A stretch of 64,000 nt of DNA from Tissierellia bacterium. GTDB lineage: Bacteria > Bacillota > Clostridia > Tissierellales > Peptoniphilaceae. The position numbers and the translations under genes are program-made. Within the stretch, counting starts at the first letter, position 1, and every line of letters begins with the position of its first letter. Of the stretch, positions 43,621 through 51,631 are shown piece after piece. The stretch spans positions 1 through 64,000 of the forward strand of contig JAUNLJ010000008.1 in NCBI GenBank assembly GCA_030532305.1, given 5' to 3'. The notes under the pieces are model-generated. The model had not been told where the DNA came from and made no database searches. It worked only from the letters and a program-made list of their open reading frames with translations.

Positions 43621-44508
43621 ATTTGAAACGAACCATACTGGAATCTAAAGAAAAGAGCCTTATTTTTTTGTGTATGTAGAATCTTTATTTGAAACGAACC
43701 ATACTGGAATCTAAAGGGTAAAACAAACAAAAAGGGCCTAGTAAAAAGCTAAGATTTGAAACGAACCATACTGGAATCTAAAGATAGGACCTATCAAAAA
43801 TAAAAATGCTTTAAAAGGATTTGAAACGAACCATACTGGAATCTAAAGAGACTTACACAGAAGAAGAATTTAAAAAGAAGCTTCAATTTGAAACGAACCA
43901 TACTGGAATCTAAAGTTTTTTGAAGTTTGATTGATAATATCTTGTAAATGACATTTGAAACGAACCATACTGGAATCTAAAGGAGTTTCGACCCCCGTAA
44001 AATGTATAAAAGCTTCTATTTGAAACGAACCATACTGGAATCTAAAGTTGGTCACTACAGCACCGACACGAATTGAAGGAGAATTTGAAACGAACCATAC
44101 TGGAATCTAAAGTGGTCTCAAATTGGATCTTTACGCTTGGCATTCCCATTTGAAACGAACCATACTGGAATCTAAAGGTCCTTCCTAATAAGTGGGATTT
44201 CTACATGAGACGAATTTGAAACGAACCATACTGGAATCTAAAGTAATTTAACGTCATATATTTTACTTTTTGTCATTTAATTTGAAACGAACCATACTGG
44301 AATCTAAAGGGAAAGGGACTTTATCTTAGAGCTGGACGAGGACGATTTGAAACGAACCATACTGGAATCTAAAGTTCCTTTAGCTCGTTGACCTTGTCAC
44401 GCCTGCGTTCATTTGAAACGAACCATACTGGAATCTAAAGATAACTCGGGGCGCTTAGCTCGGCCGTGTTCTCTAGAGATTTGAAACGAACCATACTAAA
44501 ATCCAATA
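43621..44508 (+). CRISPR. Type I-B CRISPR array, 14 repeats and 13 spacers
   Basis: The 30-base repeat begins ATTTGAAACGAACC and ends GGAATCTAAAG. Repeats start at 43621, 43687, 43754, 43819, 43886, 43953, 44018, 44083, 44148, 44214, 44280, 44345, 44411 and 44479. The first 13 are identical; the last is degenerate over its 3' half (GG to AA and other changes) and marks the trailer. Spacers are 35-38 bases. Transcription is therefore left to right, and Cas6 cleavage would give a handle of about AUCUAAAG, comparable to the AUGUAAAU-type handles of clostridial I-B arrays. No spacer was recognised by eye as matching this window. Confidence 0.97.
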
Positions 44509-44533
44509 TCTTCCCCTTCTAAGGCCATCCTCC

Positions 44534-44563
44534 TTACTTATTTTTCCCAGAATATGCTATAAT
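44534..44563 (+). promoter_or_regulatory. Promoter of the first EamA transporter
   Basis: TTACTT at 44534-44539 and TATAAT at 44558-44563, 18 bases apart. Confidence 0.5.
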
Positions 44564-44613
44564 AGACGGATGGTAAGTTGGCGCTTAGGGGCTTTAAGAC
44601 AGGGGGGGAGGCC

Positions 44614-45450
44614 ATGGGGCATCTTATTTTAGCAATTGTATTTTCGGTGGTAATGACCTTTGCCATTAAGCGGTCGGAGGCCCGGGAGGACAACCGGTAT
44701 GGGGTCTTGATTTTTAATTACCTCTTGGCCATTTTAATGTCCTATGGCCAGCTGGGTGGGGCCCATCCCCTTTTGCCGGCCCAGGAGGGTTTTTTGACCT
44801 TTGGCCTGGCGGGTCTCAATGGGATTTTATACATGGTCTCTCTTTTCCTCCTCCAATATTCCATCCGGAAAAATGGCCCACCCCTAACCTCCACCTTTAA
44901 CCGGCTGGGGGTCCTTATTCCTACCCTGGCCTCCATCTTTGTTTTTATGGAGAGGCCCTCTTTTCCCCAGGGGATCGGTCTGGCCCTGGCCTTTGGGGCC
45001 ATCCTTATGATCAATGGAGGGGAGTCGGTGAAAAAAGGGGGGTCCAGGCTGGCCCTCTTGGCTCTTTTGGTTTTGGGTGGGTCCATAGACCTCCTGTCTA
45101 AGATCTTCCACACCTATGGGAATTCGGCCTATACGGACCACTATATGTTTTACACCTTTGTGGTTTCCTTTGTCATTGCCGTGGTTTTATTTATTAAAGA
45201 GGGCCAGGCCCTGACCCGGTCGGAGGTGATCTCTGGGGTCTTAATAGGGATTCCCAACCAGCTGTGCTCCCTGTCCCTCTTAAAGGCGGCGGCCCTCCTT
45301 CCGGCCTACTTTGTCTTTCCCGTCAACAGTGCCGGGATTATCCTCCTGGTGAACCTGGTGAATTATTTTGTCTTTAAGGAAAAACTGACCTCCAAGGAGA
45401 TGGGGGCCACGGGGCTCATTGTTTTGGCCCTCTTTTTCCTCAATGCCTAA
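44614..45450 (+). CDS. DMT superfamily (EamA-like) transporter
   Basis: About 278 residues, ten predicted membrane helices, as in the drug/metabolite transporter superfamily. It has two EamA-like halves; PPLTSTFNRLGVLIPTLASIFVFMERP is the conserved end of the first half and PVNSAGIILLVNLVNYFVFKEKLT that of the second. Substrate cannot be predicted. The frame is open from a TTG at 44578, but the ATG at 44614 follows GGGGGGAGG and starts at the first helix. Directly downstream of the CRISPR trailer. Confidence 0.85.
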   Translation: MGHLILAIVFSVVMTFAIKRSEAREDNRYGVLIFNYLLAILMSYGQLGGAHPLLPAQEGFLTFGLAGLNGILYMVSLFLLQYSIRKNGPPLTSTFNRLGVLIPTLASIFVFMERPSFPQGIGLALAFGAILMINGGESVKKGGSRLALLALLVLGGSIDLLSKIFHTYGNSAYTDHYMFYTFVVSFVIAVVLFIKEGQALTRSEVISGVLIGIPNQLCSLSLLKAAALLPAYFVFPVNSAGIILLVNLVNYFVFKEKLTSKEMGATGLIVLALFFLNA

Positions 45451-45454
45451 AGAT

Positions 45455-45490
45455 AAAAGGCCCCCAAGGCTTGGCCCCGGGGGTCTTTTT
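45455..45490 (+). terminator. Terminator of the EamA gene
   Basis: AAAAGGCCCCC pairs with GGGGGTCTTTT (one G-T pair), followed by more T residues. Confidence 0.7.
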
Positions 45491-45546
45491 CTTTTTAGCC
45501 TAGCTTGAAAGGCGCCATCACAGGCCCCCTCCATTTAAAAGAGAGC

Positions 45547-45576
45547 AAAAAAAGAGCCCCTGGGGGCTCTTTTTTA
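45547..45576. terminator. Bidirectional terminator
   Basis: AAAAAAGAGCCCC pairs with GGGGCTCTTTTTT around a TG loop, four bases past the stop of the minus-strand SLH protein. Confidence 0.85.
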
Positions 45577-45579
45577 GTT

Positions 45580-47250
45580 TTAGCGGTTATAGACTGTGGG
45601 GACCATCCCGTTGCCGGGGTTGGCTTCGGTGTTGTAGCGGACAAAGTATTGGTTAAAATTCCGGCCCATCCTCCGGTTCATGTCGTAGGCACCTTCAATC
45701 ATGAGGCCATTGGCCAAGGTGGCGTGGATACAGATGGGGCGGCCATGGTTATGACCCATAAAGAGGGCCACATGGTTAAAGCCTAGGTAGAAATTGGGGC
45801 TGTAGTTAAAGATCAGGTCCCCAGGCCAGGCTTGGGCAAAGTTGCGAGGGTAGCGGAAGCCGCCAAACTTGTGGGCGTCTTGGTATTGGGCCCGGACCAT
45901 TTCGTAGCCCCGGTGTTTTCTCATTTGCACATCGTTGGGGCCAGGAATATGGATGCCAAATTCCTTGTAGGTGGAGTAGGTGGTCCCACAGCAGTAGACC
46001 CCTTGGCCGTTTCTTAGGTCGGTGCCATACCACTTAAAGGGAAGACCTTCAAAGGAGGCAGTAAAGTTGACCATCTCTTGGCCCCGGAAGCGGAGCTCTT
46101 GGTTCTTGCCCTCTAGCCAACGGTTGCTGATTTCTTCTGCAGGGGGATAGTACCAGTAGACCTTGGTTCCCCGCCGGCCACCTGGCCGGTAACCTTCCTT
46201 GACGGCCCCCTGGCTATCAAACCAGTAGACCCCTTCTCCAGTGGAGAAGACCCCATTTTTATACATCCGGTGGTCTAGGGGGGAGAAGTAGTGGAGCTTG
46301 TTTCCTACCTGCTTCCAGCCCCGGGCTAGGCCCTTTTCTCCGTCTATATAATAGATCTTGTGGTCCTTTTTGTAGTAGTCCCCGTCTAAAAGACCCTCCA
46401 TATTTAAAAGATAGAGGTTGTCCTGGGTTTCTATAAGGCCCCCAGGGAATTGGGACCGGCGAAGGGCCTGGCCTGTGGCTGGGTCAAGGGCCTGGAAGCC
46501 CCCTTGGACCGCTTGGATTTCGATGGTGGTCACTTGGGGGGTGGTGGGAATTTCATTAAAGGCCTTGACCAAAAGGGTCATGGCCTCAGCCCGGGTGAGT
46601 TGCCCCTGGGGCCTAAAACTTTGGTCCTCGTAACCGGTGATGATGGCTTGGCCAGTTAGGTCCTTAACAGAAGAGACCAGGTGGGCCTGGACCTCATCCC
46701 TATCATAGAAGGCGAGGTTGGCAGGATCATAGTCTAGCTCGGCCTTTTCTTCCATGACTTCCTTAACCAGGTCAATGGCCTCTTCCTGGCTTAGGTCTTC
46801 CCGGTTTAGGGCCCGGTCAAGAACCATCCGGTAGTCTAAAAGACCGGCAGCTTCTTCCCGGCTAATGGGGTCTCCAGGAAGGATTTGGTCCCCCTTAAAG
46901 GCAAAGGGCAAGAGGCCCAGGCCTTCAGCTTGGCGGAAATTAGCTTCAGCCCAAGGAAGACTGGCAATGTCTTCGTATTGGGAGTCCATGGTTTGGTCTA
47001 AGACCAGGGAGTCGTCTAAACTTTGGCAGATCAAGGCCACAAACTCGGCCCGGGTCATGGTGGCTTGGGGACGGACTTGGCCATCCTCGTAGCCTCGGAT
47101 CCAGCCCAGCTCGATGCCCCGGGCCATGTTGAGTTCAGCCCAGTGGCCCTGGATGTCGCCATAGTTTTTAGCCTCTGCCGGGCTAATCAAAAGAAAGACT
47201 AGGGCTAGAGCCAGGGTTAAAACTCTAGGGTATGTAGATTTTTTTGACAA
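45580..47250 (-). CDS. SLH-anchored surface protein with wall-binding repeats and NlpC/P60-like domain
   Basis: About 556 residues. Signal peptide (VLTLALALVFLLISPAEA). Three SLH domains lie at about 30-240 (GDIQGHWAELNMARGIELG...GYEDGQVRPQATMTRAEF; GDQILPGDPISREEAAGL; GYEDQSFRPQGQLTRAEA). A stretch of aromatic wall-binding-like repeats follows (GLARGWKQVGNKLHYF, NGVFSTGEGVYWFDSQG). The C-terminal NlpC/P60-like peptidase domain has the likely nucleophile in GVYCCGTTYSTYKEFG and a His in GFNHVALFMGH. Probable peptidoglycan hydrolase or amidase at the cell surface. A GTG at 47259 lies within the AGAGGTGG ribosome-binding site; the TTG at 47250 is better placed. Confidence 0.88.
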   Translation of the reverse strand: MSKKSTYPRVLTLALALVFLLISPAEAKNYGDIQGHWAELNMARGIELGWIRGYEDGQVRPQATMTRAEFVALICQSLDDSLVLDQTMDSQYEDIASLPWAEANFRQAEGLGLLPFAFKGDQILPGDPISREEAAGLLDYRMVLDRALNREDLSQEEAIDLVKEVMEEKAELDYDPANLAFYDRDEVQAHLVSSVKDLTGQAIITGYEDQSFRPQGQLTRAEAMTLLVKAFNEIPTTPQVTTIEIQAVQGGFQALDPATGQALRRSQFPGGLIETQDNLYLLNMEGLLDGDYYKKDHKIYYIDGEKGLARGWKQVGNKLHYFSPLDHRMYKNGVFSTGEGVYWFDSQGAVKEGYRPGGRRGTKVYWYYPPAEEISNRWLEGKNQELRFRGQEMVNFTASFEGLPFKWYGTDLRNGQGVYCCGTTYSTYKEFGIHIPGPNDVQMRKHRGYEMVRAQYQDAHKFGGFRYPRNFAQAWPGDLIFNYSPNFYLGFNHVALFMGHNHGRPICIHATLANGLMIEGAYDMNRRMGRNFNQYFVRYNTEANPGNGMVPTVYNR

Positions 47251-47294
47251 GATAACCACCTCTTTTTAAAATATTAGTAAATGACTATAGAAAC

Positions 47295-47324
47295 ATTATA
47301 GCATATTTTCCTAGTGGTCTACAA
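47295..47324 (-). promoter_or_regulatory. Promoter of the SLH-NlpC/P60 gene
   Basis: On the minus strand, TTGTAG (47324-47319) and TATAAT (47300-47295) are 18 bases apart, about 45 bases before the start. Confidence 0.55.
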
Positions 47325-47368
47325 AAAAATAAATGAATAGGAAATAAAAGAGCCAGGGGGTCTTTTTC

Positions 47369-47397
47369 TTGCCTAATCTGGCCTTTAGCTATAAAAT
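47369..47397 (+). promoter_or_regulatory. Promoter of the 108-residue protein gene
   Basis: TTGCCT at 47369-47374 and TAAAAT at 47392-47397 with a 17-base spacer. Confidence 0.55.
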
Positions 47398-47473
47398 AAG
47401 GGGAAGATAAAGTGTAGGTGGCCCAGCCAGTCCAGGGAGGCCAGATTTTAATAGAAAGCCAGGAGGAGACCTT

Positions 47474-47800
47474 GTGATTATAGGATTAGACCAATATAAT
47501 GCCCTAGTGGAATTTTTTGACCAGCTTAACCCAGCCATAGCAGACGCCATTGTCCTGTCCTGCCAGACAGACTATGACTTTGTCTTGGAGGCCATGAATA
47601 TCCGCCAGCGGGGGGAAGTGGAATGGGACTATGACTTTAGCCAGGAGGACCTTGAAAAATATAGGGCCCTGGCCCAGGAAGAGCTGGCCGCCTTTGAGGG
47701 AGAAGAAGAGGACTACCTCTCCCATATAGACCTGGCCCTTATCAAGACCTATAGCCTGGTGGTGGACTTTTTTAACCAGCTAGAAAAAGCAAAAAAATAA
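47474..47800 (+). CDS. Acidic protein of unknown function
   Basis: 108 residues, strongly acidic, no signal or membrane segment. It is predicted mostly helical, with two similar helices at its ends (ALVEFFDQLNPAI and SLVVDFFNQLEKA) that may pack together. Contains two cysteine/tyrosine sites but no recognisable motif. No family recognised. GTG start at 47474 after AGGAGGAG, with its own promoter and terminator, so it is a genuine single-gene unit. Confidence 0.65.
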   Translation: MIIGLDQYNALVEFFDQLNPAIADAIVLSCQTDYDFVLEAMNIRQRGEVEWDYDFSQEDLEKYRALAQEELAAFEGEEEDYLSHIDLALIKTYSLVVDFFNQLEKAKK

Positions 47801-47826
47801 GAGGCTTTTTAGGGCCCCTTATTTTT
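47795..47826. terminator. Bidirectional terminator
   Basis: AAATAAGAGGC pairs with GCCCCTTATTT (one mismatch) and has T-runs on both strands, between convergent genes. Confidence 0.7.
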
Positions 47827-47832
47827 CTCAGC

Positions 47833-48459
47833 TTATAGGCTCCAGTGGAGAATATGGCAGCCCTTGGGGGCCAGCTTCCGGTTAATAATAAAGCGGTTTT
47901 TCACCAGGCCCAGCATGGGGCCATCGGCCACATAGTCGTCAGAATAGGCCCGGCTGGCCTCATAGTCAATCTCTAGGCCCTCCTGGTCCAGGTAGTCTTG
48001 GATCCGGCGGACCTTTTCTTCCTTACGGTTGTTTTTTTCCAGGACCTGGCCTGCCCGGGTCCGGGTGCCCAGGACCTGGTCAAAGGGGAGGGCCTCCTTG
48101 ACATAGACCAGGTAGTCCTCCACCGAGGCAGAGGCCAAGACCAGGTGGTAGCCCGCCTCCTTTAGCCGGTGGACCTCCTCGACCCCCTCCTTAAAGGCGT
48201 GGGTGGGCAAAAGCTCTTCTAGGATAAAGGCCCTTAGGTCTTCCTCCTCATAATAGTTTAAGAGGCTAAGAACCTGGTTTTTAAAGGCCAGGCTGGGATT
48301 AGGCGCCTTAAGGGACCGTCTTAAATGGGGGAAAAAGTGGCGGAAAAACTCCCTTCTGGCCTGGGGGTGGTCCAGGAGGGTCCTTTGCCAAAGGATAAAG
48401 ATAGAGTCTCGGTTAATAAGGGTTCTGTCAAAGTCAAAAAAGGCAAATTTTTTCTTCAT
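47833..48459 (-). CDS. HAD superfamily (subfamily IB) phosphatase
   Basis: About 208 residues. Motif I FFDFDRTLINRDS (the nucleophile is the first Asp of DFD) starts the protein. Motif II is LASASVEDYL, and motif III/IV YSDDYVADGPMLGLVKNRFIINRK resembles SerB-like HAD-IB enzymes that act on phosphoserine or lipid phosphates. The frame is open to 48564, but the ATG at 48457-48459 gives the family start MKKKFAFFDFD. Substrate unknown. Divergent from ord. Confidence 0.87.
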   Translation of the reverse strand: MKKKFAFFDFDRTLINRDSIFILWQRTLLDHPQARREFFRHFFPHLRRSLKAPNPSLAFKNQVLSLLNYYEEEDLRAFILEELLPTHAFKEGVEEVHRLKEAGYHLVLASASVEDYLVYVKEALPFDQVLGTRTRAGQVLEKNNRKEEKVRRIQDYLDQEGLEIDYEASRAYSDDYVADGPMLGLVKNRFIINRKLAPKGCHILHWSL

Positions 48460-48596
48460 GGGGGCCTTGGGCCTCCTTTCTCTCTTTTTAAGGATTATCC
48501 CTATTATATCAGAAATCCCCAAAAAAGCACCCCTAGGCATGAAAACGAAGAGACAGGGTATCAAAAAGATAATATATATTAGTATTTTGAAACAAC

Positions 48597-48624
48597 TTGC
48601 CTTTTTCTCCCATTAGGATATAAT
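48597..48624 (+). promoter_or_regulatory. Promoter of ord
   Basis: TTGCCT at 48597-48602 and TATAAT at 48619-48624, 16 bases apart. The start is 47 bases downstream and has GGAGGGG. Confidence 0.55.
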
Positions 48625-48671
48625 TAAAGGTAGGAAAATTTTATTAAATTGAAATTAATTGGAGGGGAAAA

Positions 48672-49730
48672 ATGAGAGAGGAAAACGTAAAAGTCATTAT
48701 TTGGGGCCTAGGTTCCATGGGTGGCGGAATGGCAAGAATGCTTCTTAAAAAACAAGGTATCGAAATCGTAGGCGTTATTGACGGTTGGGATCAACTTGCT
48801 GGAAAGAGCATGTATGAAGTTCTAGATGTAGAACAAGGTGACAAGCCTGAAATCAAGATCACTCATGACTCTGAAAAAGAAACTGTTATTAAGGAAGGCG
48901 CTGCTGACGTAGTCCTTCTAGCTACAGACTCCTACACTGCCAAGGCCTTTGACAAGATGGTTTTCATCCTTGAAAACAAGATCAACGTCATTACCACTGC
49001 AGAACAAATGGCTTACCCACAAGCTCAAGAACCAGAACTTGCTGAAAAACTAGACAAGATTGCCAAAGAAAATGGCGTATCTGTTATGGGAACAGGGGTT
49101 AACCCTGGTCTAATCATGGACCTTCTTGTACTTGTTATGACTGGTGCTTGTGAAGACATCGACCACATTGTATCTAGACGGGTTAACTCCCTATCTCCCT
49201 TCGGCCGTGCCGTTATGGAAGAACAAGGGGTTGGCCTTGACCCAGAAGAATTTGACCGTCTACTAGAAGAAGACAAACTAGCTGGTCACGTTGGTTTCGA
49301 AGAATCCGTTGGCCTCATTGCCAAGGGAATTGGTTGGGACCTTGACGAACCTGTTCGCACTTCCATGGAAAGCATTGTTTCTTCTGTTCCACGTAAGGCA
49401 CCTTACGCAGAAATCGAAGCTGGCCAAGTGGCTGGTGTAAACATGCTAGGCTGGGGTAAGGTTGACGGAGAAGACAAGATCGAAATGATCCATCCCCAAC
49501 AAATCGAACCTGAAGATGAAGGAACCCACACTGGTGACTATGTAGAAATTACAGGCGTACCTGACATTAACCTAGCCATCAACCCAGAAGTTCCTGGTGG
49601 AATCGGAACCATTGCTATGTGTGTAAACTCTATTCCAAACATTATCAATGCTGAACCTGGTCTACGCACCCTACTAGACCTTCCCATTCCAACAGCTATG
49701 CTTGGAGACGTTCGTAAAAAGATTAAATAA
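48672..49730 (+). CDS. ord: 2,4-diaminopentanoate dehydrogenase
   Basis: 352 residues. NAD(P)+-dependent oxidative deamination of (2R,4S)-2,4-diaminopentanoate to 2-amino-4-oxopentanoate in anaerobic ornithine fermentation. Starts EENVKVIIWGLGSMGGGMA (Rossmann GLGSMG), with GTGVNPGLIMDLL, RRVNSLSPFG and the C-terminal HTGDYVEITGVPD region as in Clostridium Ord. Partners (ornithine racemase, ora and ort genes) usually sit beside it but are absent here. Codon use is strongly biased (GAA, AAC, GTT, GCT), unlike most neighbours, as in highly expressed genes. A related dehydrogenase of amino acids cannot be fully excluded. Confidence 0.88.
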   Translation: MREENVKVIIWGLGSMGGGMARMLLKKQGIEIVGVIDGWDQLAGKSMYEVLDVEQGDKPEIKITHDSEKETVIKEGAADVVLLATDSYTAKAFDKMVFILENKINVITTAEQMAYPQAQEPELAEKLDKIAKENGVSVMGTGVNPGLIMDLLVLVMTGACEDIDHIVSRRVNSLSPFGRAVMEEQGVGLDPEEFDRLLEEDKLAGHVGFEESVGLIAKGIGWDLDEPVRTSMESIVSSVPRKAPYAEIEAGQVAGVNMLGWGKVDGEDKIEMIHPQQIEPEDEGTHTGDYVEITGVPDINLAINPEVPGGIGTIAMCVNSIPNIINAEPGLRTLLDLPIPTAMLGDVRKKIK

Positions 49731-49742
49731 GCTTAATGAGCT

Positions 49743-49770
49743 AAAGGCCCGGCCCAGCCGGGTCTTTTTT
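49743..49770 (+). terminator. Terminator of ord
   Basis: AAAGGCCCGGC pairs with GCCGGGTCTTT (one G-T pair), followed by T residues. Confidence 0.85.
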
Positions 49771-49920
49771 ATGGAAAAAATGTAAAGAGGGCTTAGAGTT
49801 TTTGTAAAAAGATACTTATTTTCCCCAAAGTAGGCTATACTATATCTAAGGGCAGGACCCCTGCCCCCGGGAGCATAAATAAGCCCACTAAAACCAGCTT
49901 TTATGTAAAGGAGGGATGGT

Positions 49921-50352
49921 ATGCTAACCCAAGATATCTTTGTAAGCATTGGTGGAAGTAAGAACTATTATGGAAAAAAGCCCTTTAAAATAGGGACCCC
50001 CCTGATCCTGAGAAAGGAGCCCGACAACCCCTACGACCAGGAGGCCATTGGAGTTTTTTCTCCCTTTTTAGGAAAACTAGGTTATGTGTCTAACCAGGGC
50101 CCCACATCAGTTAAGGGAACCCAGACAGCCAGCCGGATCTATGACAGGATCATGGAAGAATGTGCCTGCGTGGTCCGTTTTATTACAGAAGATGCCATCA
50201 TCGCCCAGGTCTACCCCTTTAAGACCCTGGATGTTCGCTTTGAAATTGGACTAAAGGACTATGAAGACCTGATCTTTGAAGAAGATGAGGAAGACCTTTT
50301 TGATGATGAGTTTGAAGAAGACTACGATGAAAGTGACTGGGAAGACTTTTAA
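49921..50352 (+). CDS. HIRAN domain protein with acidic tail
   Basis: 143 residues. Residues about 5-60 match the HIRAN domain: DIFVSIGGSKNYYG, then GTPLILRKEPDNPYDQEAI and FLGKLGYVSN. HIRAN domains in larger proteins bind DNA ends or stalled forks; the function of stand-alone bacterial ones is not settled. The last 30 residues are almost all Asp/Glu (FEEDEEDLFDDEFEEDYDE), which argues against simple DNA binding by the tail. Start ATG 49921 after GGAGGG. It lies two transcripts upstream of dinB; a repair connection is inference. Confidence 0.85.
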   Translation: MLTQDIFVSIGGSKNYYGKKPFKIGTPLILRKEPDNPYDQEAIGVFSPFLGKLGYVSNQGPTSVKGTQTASRIYDRIMEECACVVRFITEDAIIAQVYPFKTLDVRFEIGLKDYEDLIFEEDEEDLFDDEFEEDYDESDWEDF

Positions 50353-50483
50353 ATAAACCATCCATAGGGGCCGGGGCCAGCTGGGAAGACTAGCTGGCCC
50401 TAGCCTTATAAAAAAAGCCTCCCTCTGCCTCCATCTATCATGTATAATAGGGGAAGACGGGGACTTTTTATTCTTTTTATAGG

Positions 50484-50502
50484 GCCCCTTGGGGGCTTTT
50501 TT
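50484..50502 (+). terminator. Short terminator upstream of dinB
   Basis: GCCCC and GGGGC form a small hairpin followed by six T residues. A TATAAT lies at about 50444-50449, so a transcript of about 50 bases could start there and stop here, ahead of the dinB gene. A GGGCCAGCT/AGCTGGCCC hairpin (about 50375-50402) after the HIRAN gene has no T-run. Confidence 0.5.
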
Positions 50503-50573
50503 CTTAGGGGAATTTTATAGAAAGACCCCATAGGCTGAAAAAATTTATGATAAAATAGACAAGGAGGGAAGGC

Positions 50574-51611
50574 GTGAAAAAGATTTTACATGCAGACCTG
50601 GATGCCTTTTATGCCTCCGTGGAAAGTTTAGATGACCCCTCTCTTGTAGGCAAGCCCCTGGCTGTAGGTGGCCGAACGGAGTCCTCCATTATCACCACAG
50701 CCAGCTACGAGGCCAGAAAATATGGCATCCATTCAGCCATGCCCGTCTACACGGCCAAAAAACTTTGCCCCCAGCTGATTTTAAAGCCCGTCCGCCGGGG
50801 GAGATACCAAGAGCTTTCCCGCCAGGTCTTTTCCATCTATAGGGCCTATTCTCCTGCTGTAGAAAAGGTCTCCATTGATGAGGCCTACTTGGACTTTACA
50901 GGCCATAAGGAGGCCAAAAAAAAGGCCCTAGACCTTCAGAAAGAGGTCTACCAGAGAACAGGTCTTAGCCTGTCCTGCGGCCTGTCCTACAATAAATTTT
51001 TAGCCAAGCTGGCCTCCGACTGGAACAAGCCCCAGGGCTTTAAGGCCATTTGGCCAGACCAGGTGCCCCATATTTTAAAGCCCCTTCCTGTGGGCCGGGT
51101 CCACGGGATTGGCCAGCAGAGCGAAAAAAAGCTAGTTAAGCTAGGCATTGAGACCGTGGGCGACCTCTTGGAAGTAGAAGAAGACTTTCTTGTGGACCAG
51201 TTTGGCAAGGGGGGCCGGGAGATCTACAAACGGATCCGGGGCATAGACCCCAGAAAGATAGAAACCCACCGGGTGCGAAAGTCCCTGGGGACCGAAGAGA
51301 CCTTTGCTGTCCATACCCGGGACCAAGATTGGCTCTTAGCCAAGCTTAGGGACTTTTCCAGGGAATTGGACCTGGCCCTGGAGAAAAAGGGCTTTTTGGC
51401 CCATACCCTAACGGTTAAGGTTCGGGACGTGGACTTTAAGACCCGGACCAAAAGCCAGACCTTTGAAGGGCCCATCCGCCGGGAAGAAGACATCTACCCT
51501 ATCGCCAGGGACTTGTTTTTAGCCATGAAGATAGATAAAAAACTCCGGCTTTTGGGGATCACCCTCTCCAATTTGAGCCCGGAAGAAGAAGAGCAATTAT
51601 ATTTTCTTTAG
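50574..51611 (+). CDS. dinB: DNA polymerase IV (Y-family translesion polymerase)
   Basis: 345 residues. Palm motifs ILHADLDAFYASVE (Asp 8 and Asp 10 region) and KVSIDEAYLDFTG supply the three catalytic carboxylates. The thumb helix-hairpin-helix (PVGRVHGIGQQSEKKLVKLGI) and little-finger domain follow. The tail EEEEQLYFL resembles a sliding-clamp-binding motif. Copies past damaged bases with low fidelity. GTG start at 50574 with AAGGAGGGAAGG upstream. No LexA box (GAAC-N4-GTTC) was seen in the leader. Confidence 0.95.
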   Translation: MKKILHADLDAFYASVESLDDPSLVGKPLAVGGRTESSIITTASYEARKYGIHSAMPVYTAKKLCPQLILKPVRRGRYQELSRQVFSIYRAYSPAVEKVSIDEAYLDFTGHKEAKKKALDLQKEVYQRTGLSLSCGLSYNKFLAKLASDWNKPQGFKAIWPDQVPHILKPLPVGRVHGIGQQSEKKLVKLGIETVGDLLEVEEDFLVDQFGKGGREIYKRIRGIDPRKIETHRVRKSLGTEETFAVHTRDQDWLLAKLRDFSRELDLALEKKGFLAHTLTVKVRDVDFKTRTKSQTFEGPIRREEDIYPIARDLFLAMKIDKKLRLLGITLSNLSPEEEEQLYFL

Positions 51612-51631
51612 AAAGAGGACAGATACACTAT

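Noticed and set aside
43441-43636. Minus-strand frame over the CRISPR leader
   Set aside because: No ribosome-binding site, runs into the first repeat, and the composition matches a leader rather than a gene.
43870-44055. Minus-strand open frame with repeated FRFQYGSFQ peptide
   Set aside because: It is the CRISPR repeat read in reverse; the peptide repeat comes from the repeat unit and there is no ribosome-binding site.
44742-45141. Long minus-strand frames antisense to the first EamA gene
   Set aside because: They are shadows produced by GC-rich codon composition; the plus-strand frame has clear membrane helices and a good ribosome-binding site.
45505-46017. Plus-strand frames across the SLH-NlpC/P60 gene
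   Set aside because: Shadow frames of a well-supported minus-strand gene; they start inside the terminator or the gene and have no ribosome-binding site.
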